From contig CAWDWM010000005.1 of the NCBI GenBank assembly GCA_963806015.1, positions 484,396 through 548,395 of the forward strand: a stretch of 64,000 bases of DNA, given 5' to 3'. This stretch comes from JAOPZW01 sp963806015. GTDB taxonomy: Bacteria > Actinomycetota > Thermoleophilia > Solirubrobacterales > Solirubrobacteraceae. Both the position numbers and the translations under genes were made by a program. This document shows positions 8,257 to 17,278 of this stretch, one piece after another. Each line of letters begins with the position of its first letter. Position 1 is the first letter of the stretch. The notes under the pieces are model-generated. The model was given only the letters and a program-made list of their open reading frames with translations. It did not search any database and was not told the DNA's origin.

Positions 8257-8853
8257 TCAGGCGGCGTCGGCGGCCGCGTGCCCGCCGCCCGCGCGCGCCT
8301 CGCCGGCCTTGAGCAGGCGGTCGCGCAGGTCGGCCTCCTCGTCGGGCGTCGGATCCCACACCGACGGGTCCGGGAGGTCGTCGAGCGAGGCGAGGCCGAA
8401 GAGCTTGAGGAACAGCGGCGTCGTGCGGTAGAGCACCGCGCCGAACTGCGAGCGCCCGCCCTCCTCGACGAGGCCGCGCTCGAGCAGGGTCCCCGACGCC
8501 GAGTCGGCGCTGACACCGCGGATGCGGGTGATCTCCGGGCGCGAGACGGGTTGCAGGTAGGCGACGATGGCCAGCGTCTCGGCCTGCGCCGGAGTCAGCG
8601 GCGGGGTCCGCGGCCTGGCCAGCAGGCGCCGCGCCGCGGGCTCGGTCTCGGGCGTGGTGGCCAGCGTGAAGCCGCCCGCGAGCTCGCGCAACACGAGCCC
8701 GCGTTCGCCGGGCGCGTAGGCCGCGCGCAGCTCCTGCAGGGCCTCGACCAGCTCCTCGGAGTCGCATTCGGCCGCCGCGGCCAGATCAGCGGCGCTCACC
8801 GGCTCGCTGGAGAGGAAGAGCAGCGCCTCGAGCGTGCGGGCCAGCGCGCTCAC
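8257..8853 (-). CDS. scpB: Segregation and condensation protein B
   Basis: A 198-residue ScpB with two winged-helix modules. Seen are LARTLEALLFLSSEPVSAADL at the N-terminus and the hallmark LTPAQAETLAIVAYLQPVSRPEITRIRGV in the second module, then LLERGLVEEGGR and FLKLFGLASLDDLP. ScpB is the kite subunit of the SMC-ScpAB condensin, which compacts and segregates the chromosome. GTG 8853 is chosen because it overlaps the scpA stop (GTGA), which indicates co-translation. The C-terminus carries an Ala/Gly tail. Confidence 0.92.
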   Translation of the reverse strand: MSALARTLEALLFLSSEPVSAADLAAAAECDSEELVEALQELRAAYAPGERGLVLRELAGGFTLATTPETEPAARRLLARPRTPPLTPAQAETLAIVAYLQPVSRPEITRIRGVSADSASGTLLERGLVEEGGRSQFGAVLYRTTPLFLKLFGLASLDDLPDPSVWDPTPDEEADLRDRLLKAGEARAGGGHAAADAA

Positions 8854-9620
8854 GACGCCGCCGCCTCGCGTCCGGGGACGTGGGCCATCGTGCTGATCGC
8901 GATGTCGCCGAACGGCTCGTCCTGGCGCCAGGTCGCCTCGCCCTGCTTGTAGAGCTCGAGCAGCGCGAAGAGCGTGACGGCCACCGTCACGCGGTCGGCG
9001 CCGCGCACCGCCTCGTCGAACGAGCACGCCCCGCGGCGCAGCAGCAGGCGCAGGTGGGCGAGCCGCTCGGCCACCGTGACGCGCGGGACGGTGAGGTGGG
9101 CAAGGCTCACCGGCGGCGGCAGGCGCAACAGGGCGCCGATGGCGGCGCCCAGCTGCGCGGGCTCGTAGACGGCGCCCGCATCGTCGTAGGTGACGCGGCG
9201 CAACGCGGGCGGGAGGGGCGCGGCGCGGAAACGATGGCCGTCCTCGTCGGCCAGGCGATCGGCCAGGTGCTCGGCCGCGCGGCGGTAGCGGCGTGCCTCG
9301 AGCATGCGCGCCAGCAGCTCCTCGGCCGCCTCGCCCGGCTCGAGGTCGAGCAGCTCGTCCTCCTCGCGCGGCAGCATGAGCCGCGACTTGAGCTCCAGGA
9401 GGGCCGCGATGAGCAGCAGGAACTCGGTGGCCGCCTCGAGATCGAGCTCGCCGCGGCCCTCGAGGAAGTCGAGGTAGCTGAGGACCACGTCGGCCAGCTC
9501 GACCTCGAGCAGATCGACCTCCTCGCGCAGGACGAGCGTGAGCAGCAGGTCGAACGGCCCGGAGAAGACCTCGAGGTCGAGCTCGAGGTCGGCAATGAGC
9601 GCAGGCGCCACGCGCGACAC
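8850..9620 (-). CDS. scpA: Segregation and condensation protein A
   Basis: About 256 residues. The kleisin N-terminus is the family signature DLEVFSGPFDLLLTLVLREEVDLLEVELADV, followed by LEAATEFLLLIAALLELKSRLMLP and an acidic stretch (EEDELLDLEPGEAAEELL). The C-terminal winged helix reads VTVAVTLFALLELYKQGE. ScpA bridges the SMC heads together with ScpB. The start is ambiguous between GTG 9620 and GTG 9611; no ATG lies close to the conserved N-terminus, and longer frames are antisense readings of neighbouring DNA. Confidence 0.9.
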   Translation of the reverse strand: MSRVAPALIADLELDLEVFSGPFDLLLTLVLREEVDLLEVELADVVLSYLDFLEGRGELDLEAATEFLLLIAALLELKSRLMLPREEDELLDLEPGEAAEELLARMLEARRYRRAAEHLADRLADEDGHRFRAAPLPPALRRVTYDDAGAVYEPAQLGAAIGALLRLPPPVSLAHLTVPRVTVAERLAHLRLLLRRGACSFDEAVRGADRVTVAVTLFALLELYKQGEATWRQDEPFGDIAISTMAHVPGREAAAS

Positions 9621-9666
9621 CGTAGCGAGCCTTCCGGTCGGCGCCCTCCCGTTGCCGGGCCGCTGC

Positions 9667-10812
9667 CTAGGCGGCGAGCGGCCGTTTGCGGCGCTCGCGC
9701 GCGACGCCGGCCAGCGCCAGCGAGACGGCGTAGGCCGCCGCGAGCAGGAGATACGGCACGGCGTCGGTGCTGACCTGCGCCAGCGCGCCCCCGCCGGCTG
9801 CTCCGATCGTGAACCCGGCCGCCCACGCCAGGTTGAAGAAGGCGTAGGCGTAGGCATGGTCGAGATCGATGAGCTCGGCGCCGGCCGTCAGCAGCAGCCC
9901 GGCCGGGACCCACAGCACGCCGAGCAGGCCGGCGACGAGCACGACGACGATGGCCAGCGGCACGGCGCGGTCCGGGACCTGCAGCACGATGAGGGCAACC
10001 GCGCCGATGGCCAGCCCGACGCGGGCGACGGGCAGGGCGCCGCGGCGGTCGGCGGCGCGCCCGGCCCATGGCGCGATGATCGCCTCGAAGCCCGCGGCGG
10101 CGAAGAACGTCGCGCCCAGCGCGAGGCCGGTGGCACCCAGCGCATCCAGGCGCAGCGGGGCCAGCACGTCGAGCACGCCGAAGGCGGTCGCCGGCAGGGC
10201 CGTGAGCCACATGCCCACCAGCATCGAGCGCTGGCGCAGCGCCGCCGCCGGCGCCGTGAGGACCTGCGAGCCGGCGGGGGCGGGCATCGTGAGCGCCCAC
10301 GCCGCCAGCACGATGCCGAACAGCACGGTGGTCGAGAACGCCGCCTCGCGCCCGATCGCGGTGGCCAGCGCGCCGACCACGGGGCCGAGCTGCACGCCGA
10401 AGATGGCCGCGCCGAGGACGCCGCCGATCACCTGGCCGCGGCGCTCGCGCGGCGCCTCGCCGGCCACCCAGGCCATGCCGCCCGCCCACGAGCACGCACC
10501 GCCCACGCCCTGCATGAAGCGCGCGACGTCGAGGACGACGATCGACGACCCGAAGGCGAAGGCGAGCCCGCTGACCGACATGAGCGTCAGGCCGAGGAGC
10601 ACGGTGGCCTTCACGCCCACGCGCGCCGCCAGCCAGCCGGCCGGAAGGGCGCCGAGCAGCGTGCCGGCCGCGTAGGCGCCGGCGAGCACGCCGGCGCCGT
10701 TCTTGCCGAGCCCGAGGTCGTCCGCCAGCCGGGGCAGCAGCGGCGTGATCGCCGCGTAGAACATGGTGTCGACGAGGACGATCGCGCCGACGAGCAGGGC
10801 GAGCCGGCGCAC
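9667..10812 (-). CDS. Major facilitator superfamily transporter
   Basis: A 381-residue protein with about twelve hydrophobic helices. The motif-A-like loop between helices 2 and 3 reads GALPAGWLAARVGVKATVLLG. The first helix is LLVGAIVLVDTMFYAAITPLLPRL, typical of drug/metabolite:H+ antiporters (DHA family). The protein ends in a basic stretch (RERRKRPLAA), consistent with a cytoplasmic C-terminus. Substrate unknown. It lies six bases downstream of the trpS stop on the same strand, so probably shares that transcript. Confidence 0.85.
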   Translation of the reverse strand: MRRLALLVGAIVLVDTMFYAAITPLLPRLADDLGLGKNGAGVLAGAYAAGTLLGALPAGWLAARVGVKATVLLGLTLMSVSGLAFAFGSSIVVLDVARFMQGVGGACSWAGGMAWVAGEAPRERRGQVIGGVLGAAIFGVQLGPVVGALATAIGREAAFSTTVLFGIVLAAWALTMPAPAGSQVLTAPAAALRQRSMLVGMWLTALPATAFGVLDVLAPLRLDALGATGLALGATFFAAAGFEAIIAPWAGRAADRRGALPVARVGLAIGAVALIVLQVPDRAVPLAIVVVLVAGLLGVLWVPAGLLLTAGAELIDLDHAYAYAFFNLAWAAGFTIGAAGGGALAQVSTDAVPYLLLAAAYAVSLALAGVARERRKRPLAA

Positions 10813-10818
10813 TGCCGG

Positions 10819-11817
10819 CTAGGGCCGCGGGGGGCCGACGCCCATGGCGTCGCGCACGTCGCCCAGCGTCTCGCGCGCCATCGCGCGGGCCTTCTCGGCC
10901 CCTTCGGCGAGGATCGCCTCCAGGCGCTGCTCGTCGCCGCGCAGCTCGGTGTAGCCGTCGCGCAGCGGCGCCAGCATCTCGACGACGGCCTGGGCCGTCG
11001 CCGCCTTCAGGTCGCCGTAGCCGCGCGCGGAGCGCATCTCCTGCTCGACCGCCTGGGGCGTCACGCCGCGCGCCACCGCGAGGATGTCGATGAGGTTCGT
11101 CACCCCCGGCTTGTCCGGGGCGCGCACGATGTCGCTGCCGGAGTCGGTGACCGCACGCTTGATCTTCTTCTCGATCGTCGCGGGGTCGTCGAGGACGAGG
11201 ACGGTGCCCTCGGCGGTGCCGCCGGTGGTCGACATCTTGTTCGCCGGCTCCTGCAGGTCCATGATCCGCCCGCCGATCTCCGGAATGCGGTGCTCGGGCA
11301 CCACGAGGATGTCCTCACCGAAGCGCGCGTTGAAGCGCCGCGCGACGTCGCGCATGAGCTCGAGATGCTCGCGCTGGTCCTCGCCCACCGGCACCTCGTG
11401 GGCGCGGTAGGCCAGCACGTCGGCGGCCTGCAGAACCGGGTAATAGAGAAGCGCGGCGGAGACCAGTTCGCGCTGCCCCAGCGACTTGTCGCGGAACTGG
11501 TGCATGCGGTTGAGCTCGCCGACGGCGGTCACCGCCGACAGCATCCAGGTCAGTTCGGTGTGCTCCTGCACGTCGCTCTGACGGAAGAGCACGCTGCCCT
11601 TCGGGTCGAGGCCCGCGGCCAGCAGCAGCGCCAGCAGGTCGTAGAGCCCGGTGCGCAGCTCGGCGGGCTCGTAGGGCACGCTGAGCGCGTGCAGGTCGAC
11701 GATGCAGTAGATCGCCGGATCGCCGCGGTCCTGACGCTCGACCCACTGGCGGATGGCCCCGATGTAGTTGCCGAGGTGCTTGCGGCCCGTCGGCTGGATG
11801 CCCGAGAAGATGCGCAC
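10819..11817 (-). CDS. trpS: Tryptophanyl-tRNA synthetase
   Basis: A 332-residue class I aminoacyl-tRNA synthetase. The HIGH-like signature is PTGRKHLGNYIGAI and the KMSKS-like loop is ANKMSTTGG. Other family segments are AIYCIVDLHALSVPY, VLFRQSDVQEHTELTWML, LYYPVLQAADVLAY and PVGEDQREHLELMRDVARRFN. The length matches the bacterial TrpS family. A perfect 7-bp hairpin (11915-11930) lies in the upstream non-coding stretch, but no tRNA-sensing leader could be recognised. Confidence 0.94.
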   Translation of the reverse strand: MRIFSGIQPTGRKHLGNYIGAIRQWVERQDRGDPAIYCIVDLHALSVPYEPAELRTGLYDLLALLLAAGLDPKGSVLFRQSDVQEHTELTWMLSAVTAVGELNRMHQFRDKSLGQRELVSAALLYYPVLQAADVLAYRAHEVPVGEDQREHLELMRDVARRFNARFGEDILVVPEHRIPEIGGRIMDLQEPANKMSTTGGTAEGTVLVLDDPATIEKKIKRAVTDSGSDIVRAPDKPGVTNLIDILAVARGVTPQAVEQEMRSARGYGDLKAATAQAVVEMLAPLRDGYTELRGDEQRLEAILAEGAEKARAMARETLGDVRDAMGVGPPRP

Positions 11818-12057
11818 GAGGCCGACAAACTAGCGACGCGGCAAAAAGAAGAGCGGGAGCGCCGCTCCGACAAGCTCTCGAGCACCTGGGGGGCGATGGC
11901 GTTCGAGGGCGCCGGAGCGGGCTCCCGCTCTCAAGCCGGCCTGGGGGGCGAATGGCCGGGTCGCAATTGCTCGCGACGCTCTCCCCTATGCCCGACCTGG
12001 GTTGATTTCAATCGCACTTTTGCGCGACTGCTCGCATTGGGTAGGCACCGGTGGCTG

Positions 12058-12576
12058 ATGACCTCTCGCACCGACCCCGCGCCCGTGCGCGCCACCGACT
12101 ACGCGGCCCTCTCCGCCGGGTGGGGCGCGCTGCTCGGCGCCGTGCTCGTCGCCGCCCGCGACAAGGGCGACGAGCCCGTCCGCGCGGCCGAGGTGCTGCC
12201 GATCGGCGTGGCCACCTTCGCGCTGTCCAAGCTCGTCGCCAAGGAGAAGGTCGACGCCTGGGTGCGCGTGCCCTTCGTCGAGGACCACCCGGACGGCGCG
12301 CGCCCCAAGGGCACCGGCGTGCGCTACGCCGTCGGCGAGCTCCTGACCTGCACGCGCTGCGTCGGGGTGTGGAGCGCGCTGGGCCTCACCGCGCTGCGCG
12401 TGACGCGCCCGCGCGAGGCGCGCGTGGTCAACGCCGTCCTCGGCGCCAGCGCCGTCAACGACGTGGCCCAGGCGGGCTTCACCTGGCTGTGCTCGCGCGC
12501 CAACGCGCCCGTGGCGCCACCGGCGCCGGTCGAGCCGAGCGTGCGGCGCTTCAGCCGGCCAGCGGCTGGCGAATGA
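12058..12576 (+). CDS. DUF1360 membrane-associated protein
   Basis: A 172-residue protein whose centre holds the DUF1360 hallmark CTRCVGVWSALGLTALRV, a Cys-x-x-Cys at a membrane segment. Two further hydrophobic stretches (ALSAGWGALLGAVLVAA and VLPIGVATFALSKLVAKEKV) precede it. Function of DUF1360 is not established; Bacillus relatives have been linked to the spore coat. Its last codons (…AAGE, stop) lie in a 20-base direct repeat (12561-12580) that recurs at 12869-12888 at the end of gcvPB, so the C-terminus may have been reshaped by a rearrangement. Confidence 0.75.
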   Translation: MTSRTDPAPVRATDYAALSAGWGALLGAVLVAARDKGDEPVRAAEVLPIGVATFALSKLVAKEKVDAWVRVPFVEDHPDGARPKGTGVRYAVGELLTCTRCVGVWSALGLTALRVTRPREARVVNAVLGASAVNDVAQAGFTWLCSRANAPVAPPAPVEPSVRRFSRPAAGE

Positions 12577-12888
12577 CGGGGCGCATGCAGCACTACGCAG
12601 CGCTTAAAGCATCACCGAGGGGAAGAAGTCCCCGCGGCGCCCGGCTCGGCCGCTAGCGTGGTCGATTGGTGTCGCAGGAGGGGACACTTATCGACCACCG
12701 TGCTGACTTTTGTGGCCACGAGCCACACAACTCAGCACATTCCGGGGTCGCTCACCCGGCGGAGGACGACCGCCCGCGGTCGTGGCGCCCCAGAGCTGCT
12801 TCCCCTCGGTGATGCTTTAGGCGCTGCGCAGAGCCGCAAGCGAACGCGGAAGAGCGCCCACGCCTACAGCGGCTGGCGAATGACGGGC
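12561..12888. repeat. Element with flanking direct repeats, inverted arms and tandem hairpins
   Basis: A 20-base direct repeat (AGCGGCTGGCGAATGACGGG) occurs at 12561-12580 and 12869-12888. Inside it are two inverted arms, 12596-12625 and 12799-12828, agreeing at 29 of 30 positions. Between the arms lie three consecutive hairpins: 12658-12698 (9 bp plus 5 bp), 12700-12738 (7 plus 6 bp with nearly pairing centre) and 12766-12783 (8 bp). No protein frame fills the space. The design resembles a small mobile or REP-like element or a structured RNA. Both arms point away from flanking gene ends (DUF1360 on plus, gcvPB on minus). Confidence 0.7.
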
Positions 12889-14357
12889 CGCTTCGCCGCC
12901 GCGGCCTCGTCGAGGCGGCGCACCGGCGTCGTGTAGGGGGCTCCGCGGGCGATCGCCGGGTCCTCCTGCGCCTCGCGCAGGATCTCCGCCACCACCTCGG
13001 CGAAGGCGTCGAGCGTCTCGCGCGTCTCGGTCTCGGTCGGCTCGATCAGCAGGGCCTCGTCGACCAGCAGCGGGAAGTACACCGTCGGCGGATGGAAGCC
13101 ATGGTCGAGCAGGCGCTTGGCCAGGTCGAGGGTGCGGATCTGCAGGTCGCGCTTCATCGGCGCGCCCGAGAGGACGAACTCGTGCATGCACAGCTCGCCG
13201 AAGGCCAGCGGCAGCTTGTCCGCCACCCCGAGGTTGCGCAGCCGCGCCAGCAGGTAGTTGGCGTTGAGCACGGCGGTCTCGCTGGCGTCCTTGAGCCCCT
13301 CGGCGCCCAGCGAGCGGATGTAGGCGTAGGAGCGCACGAAGCAGCCGTAGTTGCCCTGGAAGCCGCGCAGCTTGCCGATCGACTTCGGGCGATCCTCCTC
13401 GAGGTCGAAGCGCCCGTCCTGGGCGCGCGTGATGACGGGGCGCGGCAGGTAGGGCTCCATGCGATGGGAGACCGCGATCGGGCCCGCGCCGGGACCGCCG
13501 CCGCCATGGGGCTGGGTGAAGGACTTGTGCAGGTTGAAGTGCACGATGTCGAAGCCCATGTCGCCCGGGCGCGAGATGCCCATCACCGCGTTGAGGTTCG
13601 CCCCGTCGTAATAGAGCGTGGCCCCGACGTCGTGGACGACGTGCGCGATCTCCTCGATGTTCGCGTCGAAGATCCCCAGCGTGTTGGGGTTGGTGAGCAT
13701 CAGGCAGGCGACGTCGGGGCCCGCCTTCGCGCGCAGGTCGTCGACGTCGACGCCGCCGTCGGCGTTGGTGCCGACCTTGACCACCTCGTAGCCGGCCATC
13801 GTCACCGTGGCCGGGTTGGTGCCGTGGGCGGTGTCCGGGGTGAGGACCTTGGTGCGCTCCTCGCCGTGGTCGGCGTGGAAGGCCTTGGTCAGCAGCACGC
13901 CCGCCAGCTCGCCGTGCGAGCCGGCGCTGGGCTGCAGCGAGACGTGCGGCAGGCCGGCGATCTCGGCCAGCGCGCGCTCGAGGTTCCACATGAGCTCGAG
14001 CGCGCCCTGGGCGCGCGCGGGGTCCTGCAGCGGGTGCAGGCGGGCGTGGCCCGGCAGCGCCGCGACGCGCTCGTGCAGGCGCGGGTTGTGCTTCATCGTG
14101 CACGAGCCGAGCGGGTAGAAGCCCGAGTCGAGGTCGAAGTTGCGCTTGGAGAGGTTGACGTAGTGGCGCACGAGCTCGGGCTCTGACACCTCGGGCAGCC
14201 GCGGCGGCTCGCTGCGGCGCAGGCCGTCGGGGAGCAGGCCTGCCACCTCGGGGACGTCCATCGTCGGGCAGCTGAAGGCGCGGCGCCCCGGAGCGCCCTT
14301 CTCGAAGATCGTCGTCGCCGCCTCGCGCTGCAGCGGGGTCTGCGCCGTCGCGCTCAC
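12864..14357 (-). CDS. gcvPB: Glycine dehydrogenase (decarboxylating) subunit 2
   Basis: A 497-residue PLP subunit of the two-part P-protein. It contains YPLGSCTMKHNPRLHERVA, PDTAHGTNPATVTMAGY, YYDGANLNAVMG and the PLP-lysine motif FNLHKSFTQPHGGGGPGAGP. With GcvPA it decarboxylates glycine and transfers the aminomethyl group to lipoyl-GcvH. GTG 14357 overlaps the gcvPA stop (GTGA). The final codons PVIRQPL lie in the 20-base repeat shared with the DUF1360 gene end. It is the last gene of the gcv operon. Confidence 0.93.
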   Translation of the reverse strand: MSATAQTPLQREAATTIFEKGAPGRRAFSCPTMDVPEVAGLLPDGLRRSEPPRLPEVSEPELVRHYVNLSKRNFDLDSGFYPLGSCTMKHNPRLHERVAALPGHARLHPLQDPARAQGALELMWNLERALAEIAGLPHVSLQPSAGSHGELAGVLLTKAFHADHGEERTKVLTPDTAHGTNPATVTMAGYEVVKVGTNADGGVDVDDLRAKAGPDVACLMLTNPNTLGIFDANIEEIAHVVHDVGATLYYDGANLNAVMGISRPGDMGFDIVHFNLHKSFTQPHGGGGPGAGPIAVSHRMEPYLPRPVITRAQDGRFDLEEDRPKSIGKLRGFQGNYGCFVRSYAYIRSLGAEGLKDASETAVLNANYLLARLRNLGVADKLPLAFGELCMHEFVLSGAPMKRDLQIRTLDLAKRLLDHGFHPPTVYFPLLVDEALLIEPTETETRETLDAFAEVVAEILREAQEDPAIARGAPYTTPVRRLDEAAAAKRPVIRQPL

Positions 14358-15733
14358 GCCCCCACCCCCGCGGTCTGGCGCTCGGCCGCCACGGCCGCGC
14401 CCAGCACGTCGGCCAGGCGGTCGATGTCGGCCTTCGAGCGCTGCTCGGTGACGGCGACCAGCAGGCCGTCGGGGTGCTCGTCGTACTCGCGGCCCAGCGC
14501 GAAGCCGGGGTTCACGCCGGCGTCCTGGGAGCGGGCGATGACCTTGCCGACCGGCGCCTGCAGGCGCACGGCGAACTCGCGCACCACCGGCTGCTCGTGC
14601 AGCGCCTCGATGCCGTCGATCGCGGTCAGCGTCTCGCGCGCGTAATGCGTGCGCTGCAGCAGCAGCTCGCCGAGCTCGACCAGCCCGCGGCGGCCCAGCC
14701 AGGCCAGGTACACGACGCCGGCCAGCGCGTTGAGCGCCTGGGCGGTGCAGATGTTGGAGGTCGCCTTCTCGCGGCGGATGTGCTGCTCGCGCGTCTGCAG
14801 CGTCAGCACGAAGCCCCGGCGCCCGTCGACGTCGCGCGTCTCGCCGGCGATCCGCCCGGGCATGCGCCGCAGGTAGGCCTCGGTGGCGGCGAAGAAGCCG
14901 AACGACGGGCCGCCGAAGTCCAGGCGGTTGCCGAGCGTCTGCCCCTCGCCGACGGCCACGTCGACGCCGCACTCGCCCGGCGGCTTGAGGATCCCCAGCG
15001 GAATCGGGTCATAGGACCCCACGACCACCGCGGGCGAGTCCTTGGCGGCGCCCGCCAGCGCCGCGGCGTCCTCGACCGCGCCGAGGAAGTTGGGCTGCTG
15101 GAAGATGACGGCGCTGGTGTCCTGGTCGATGGCGGCGGCCCACGCGTCGGGGTCGGTTACGCCGTCGCGCAGGCCGATCTCGACGATCTCGTGGCCATAG
15201 CCGGCGGCCAGGGTGCGCAGCGCCGCGCGCGAATGCGGGTGCGCGCCCCGCGAGACGACGACCTTGGGCTTGCCGTTGGCCAGCTTGGCCAGGTAGGCCG
15301 CGGCCCCGACGGCGCTGGGGCCCTCGTAGACGCTCGCGTTGGAGACCGGCAGTGCCGTCAGCTCCGAGATCGCGGTCTGGTACTCGAACATCACCTGCAG
15401 GCCGCCCTGGGAGATCTCGGGCTGGTAGGGCGTGTAGGGCGTCAGGAACTCCGAGCGCCCCATGAGCATGTCGATCACCGCGGGGACGTAGTGGTCGTAC
15501 ATCCCCGCGCCGAGGAAGGTGATCTCGTCCTCGGCGCTCGTGTTGGCCGCGGCCAGCGCGCGCAGGTGCGCGTAGACGTCCTGCTCGGCCATGCCCGCGG
15601 GCAGATCGAGCGCGCGCTGCAGGCGCAGAGCGGCCGGGATCTGGCGGTCGAAGAGCTCGGGGAGCGACGCGACGCCGATCTCGGCCAGCATCGCCTCGAG
15701 GTCCTCGGGGGTTGTCGACGTGTAGGTGCTCAC
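14354..15733 (-). CDS. gcvPA: Glycine dehydrogenase (decarboxylating) subunit 1
   Basis: A 459-residue non-PLP-binding subunit of the split P-protein. Family segments include FLGAGMYDHYVPAVIDMLM, FLTPYTPYQPEISQGGLQVMFEYQTAISELT, SVYEGPSAVGAAAYLA and TREQHIRREKATSNICTAQAL. The alpha-2/beta-2 P-protein type is common in Gram-positive bacteria and archaea, unlike the single-chain proteobacterial form. It starts one base after the gcvH stop in the same transcript. Confidence 0.93.
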   Translation of the reverse strand: MSTYTSTTPEDLEAMLAEIGVASLPELFDRQIPAALRLQRALDLPAGMAEQDVYAHLRALAAANTSAEDEITFLGAGMYDHYVPAVIDMLMGRSEFLTPYTPYQPEISQGGLQVMFEYQTAISELTALPVSNASVYEGPSAVGAAAYLAKLANGKPKVVVSRGAHPHSRAALRTLAAGYGHEIVEIGLRDGVTDPDAWAAAIDQDTSAVIFQQPNFLGAVEDAAALAGAAKDSPAVVVGSYDPIPLGILKPPGECGVDVAVGEGQTLGNRLDFGGPSFGFFAATEAYLRRMPGRIAGETRDVDGRRGFVLTLQTREQHIRREKATSNICTAQALNALAGVVYLAWLGRRGLVELGELLLQRTHYARETLTAIDGIEALHEQPVVREFAVRLQAPVGKVIARSQDAGVNPGFALGREYDEHPDGLLVAVTEQRSKADIDRLADVLGAAVAAERQTAGVGA

Positions 15734-16120
15734 TCAGGAAAGGCTCTTCGTGTATGCGTCGGCATCCAGGAGGGCGTCCTTCTCGCTGGGGTCCGAGAGC
15801 TTGACCCGGGCCAGCCAGCCCTCGCCGTAGGGATCCTCGTTGATCGCCTCGGGCTTGTCCGACAGCGCGGTGTTGACCTCGACGATCTCGCCCGACATCG
15901 GCGCGATCACGTCGGAGACGGCCTTCACCGACTCGACCTCGGCGTAGGGCTCGTCCTTGCTCACCGTGCTGCCCACCTCGGGCGGCTCGAAGAAGACGAC
16001 CTCGCCCAGCGCGTCCTGCGCGAACCAGGTGATGCCGAAGGTGGCGGTGTCGCCGTCGAGGCGAACCCAGTCGTGCTCTGCATGGTAGAGCAGGTCGTCG
16101 GGGTAGCTGGCGTCAGCCAT
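15734..16120 (-). CDS. gcvH: Glycine cleavage system H protein
   Basis: A 128-residue lipoyl carrier. The lipoylation lysine is in AEVESVKAVSDVIAPMSGE, with the typical glutamate before it. The domain is otherwise standard (HDWVRLDGDTATFGITWFAQ, LGEVVFFEPPEVG, EINEDPYGEGWLARV). It shuttles the aminomethyl group between P, T and L proteins. Its ATG (16120) overlaps the gcvT stop by eight bases, so the two are co-translated. Confidence 0.95.
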   Translation of the reverse strand: MADASYPDDLLYHAEHDWVRLDGDTATFGITWFAQDALGEVVFFEPPEVGSTVSKDEPYAEVESVKAVSDVIAPMSGEIVEVNTALSDKPEAINEDPYGEGWLARVKLSDPSEKDALLDADAYTKSLS

Positions 16121-17201
16121 CGTTCTCCTTGCGGTAGAGCGGCTTGGTGCCCACCACGGCGGGGCGGACCTTGCCGCGCACATCGATCTCGAGCTCGGTT
16201 CCGGGCTCCGCGCGCTCGGCGGGCACATACGCCATGCCGATGCCGACGCCCAGGCAGGGCGACAGGGTGCCGCTGGTCACCTCGCCGCCCCCGACGACCG
16301 GGTTGCCCTGGCGCGCGATGCCGGCGCCGGTCAGCGTGAAGGGCACGAGCTTCTCGCGCGGACCGGCCTCGCGGACGGCCCGGACGGCGTCGGCGCCGAG
16401 GAAGCCCGTGTCCTCCTTGCAGCACCAGCCCAGCCCCGCTTCGATCGGCCCGCGCTCCTGCATCAGGTCGTTGCCGTAGAGGTGAAAGCACACCTCCAGG
16501 CGCAGCGTGTCGCGCGCGGCCAGGCCGGCCGGCTGCGCCCCGCGGCGCAGCAGCTCGTCCCAGATGGCCGGCGCATCGGCCGGGTCGAGCAGCAGCTCGA
16601 CGCCGTCCTCGCCGGTGTAGCCCGTCCCGCAGACGAGCATCGCACGGCCGACGAGGGTGCGCCGGGCCGTCGTGAAGCGCGCGGGCAGCGGCGCGTCGGC
16701 CATCGCCTGGACGATCTCGCGCGCCCGCGGGCCCTGGACGGCGAGCATCGCGAAGCGCTCGTGCGCGTCGGTCACCTCGGCGTCGTACGGCCCGGCGTGG
16801 GCCTGGAACCAGGCGAGATCGCTGTCGTGATTGGCAGCGTTGGTGACGGTCAGGAAGCGGTCGGGCGCCAGGCGGTAGGTGAAGAGGTCGTCGAGCACGC
16901 CGCCGTCCTCGCGGCACATGACCGCGTACTGCGCGCCGCCCACCGCGAGCTTCTCGACGTCGTTGGAGACCAGGTGCTGCAGCAGCTCCTGGGCCTGCGG
17001 GCCGCTGGTCTCGATCTCGCCCATGTGCGAGACGTCGAACACGCCGCAGGCGTCGCGCACGGCGACGTGCTCCTCGCGGATCCCCCCGTATTGCACGGGC
17101 ATCTCCCACCCCGCGAAGGGCACGAGCTTCGCGCCCGCGTCGACGTGACGGTCGAACAGCGCGGTGCGCTTGAGACTCTGCGAGGAGGAGGCGGCGGCCA
17201 C
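16113..17201 (-). CDS. gcvT: Aminomethyltransferase (glycine cleavage T protein)
   Basis: About 362 residues from GTG 17201. The N-terminus LKRTALFDRHVDAGAKLVPFAGWEMPVQY, the substrate-side VFDVSHMGEI, LTVTNAANHDSDLAWFQ and TGYTGEDGVELL are all family positions, with the C-terminal beta barrel ending GTKPLYRK. It transfers the methylene unit to tetrahydrofolate and releases ammonia. The start is not certain: an ATG at 17291 is in frame but would overlap the divergent signalling gene starting at 17279; I prefer 17201 on length. No glycine riboswitch fits in the 77-base gap. Confidence 0.92.
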   Translation of the reverse strand: MAAASSSQSLKRTALFDRHVDAGAKLVPFAGWEMPVQYGGIREEHVAVRDACGVFDVSHMGEIETSGPQAQELLQHLVSNDVEKLAVGGAQYAVMCREDGGVLDDLFTYRLAPDRFLTVTNAANHDSDLAWFQAHAGPYDAEVTDAHERFAMLAVQGPRAREIVQAMADAPLPARFTTARRTLVGRAMLVCGTGYTGEDGVELLLDPADAPAIWDELLRRGAQPAGLAARDTLRLEVCFHLYGNDLMQERGPIEAGLGWCCKEDTGFLGADAVRAVREAGPREKLVPFTLTGAGIARQGNPVVGGGEVTSGTLSPCLGVGIGMAYVPAERAEPGTELEIDVRGKVRPAVVGTKPLYRKENDG

Positions 17202-17278
17202 CGAGCCGGACAGTAGCAACGAGGGTCTTGCCCGCCGCTCGTCGGCGCGCTCATAGACGAGCGGCCGCGGGCCGATAG

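Noticed and set aside
12658..12783. CRISPR or tRNA-like array
   Set aside because: The three hairpins differ in sequence, have no constant repeat or spacer unit and no cas gene is near.
17202..17278. Glycine riboswitch in front of gcvT
   Set aside because: Only 77 bases separate gcvT and the divergent gene, too few for one aptamer with its own promoter, and no aptamer core is visible.
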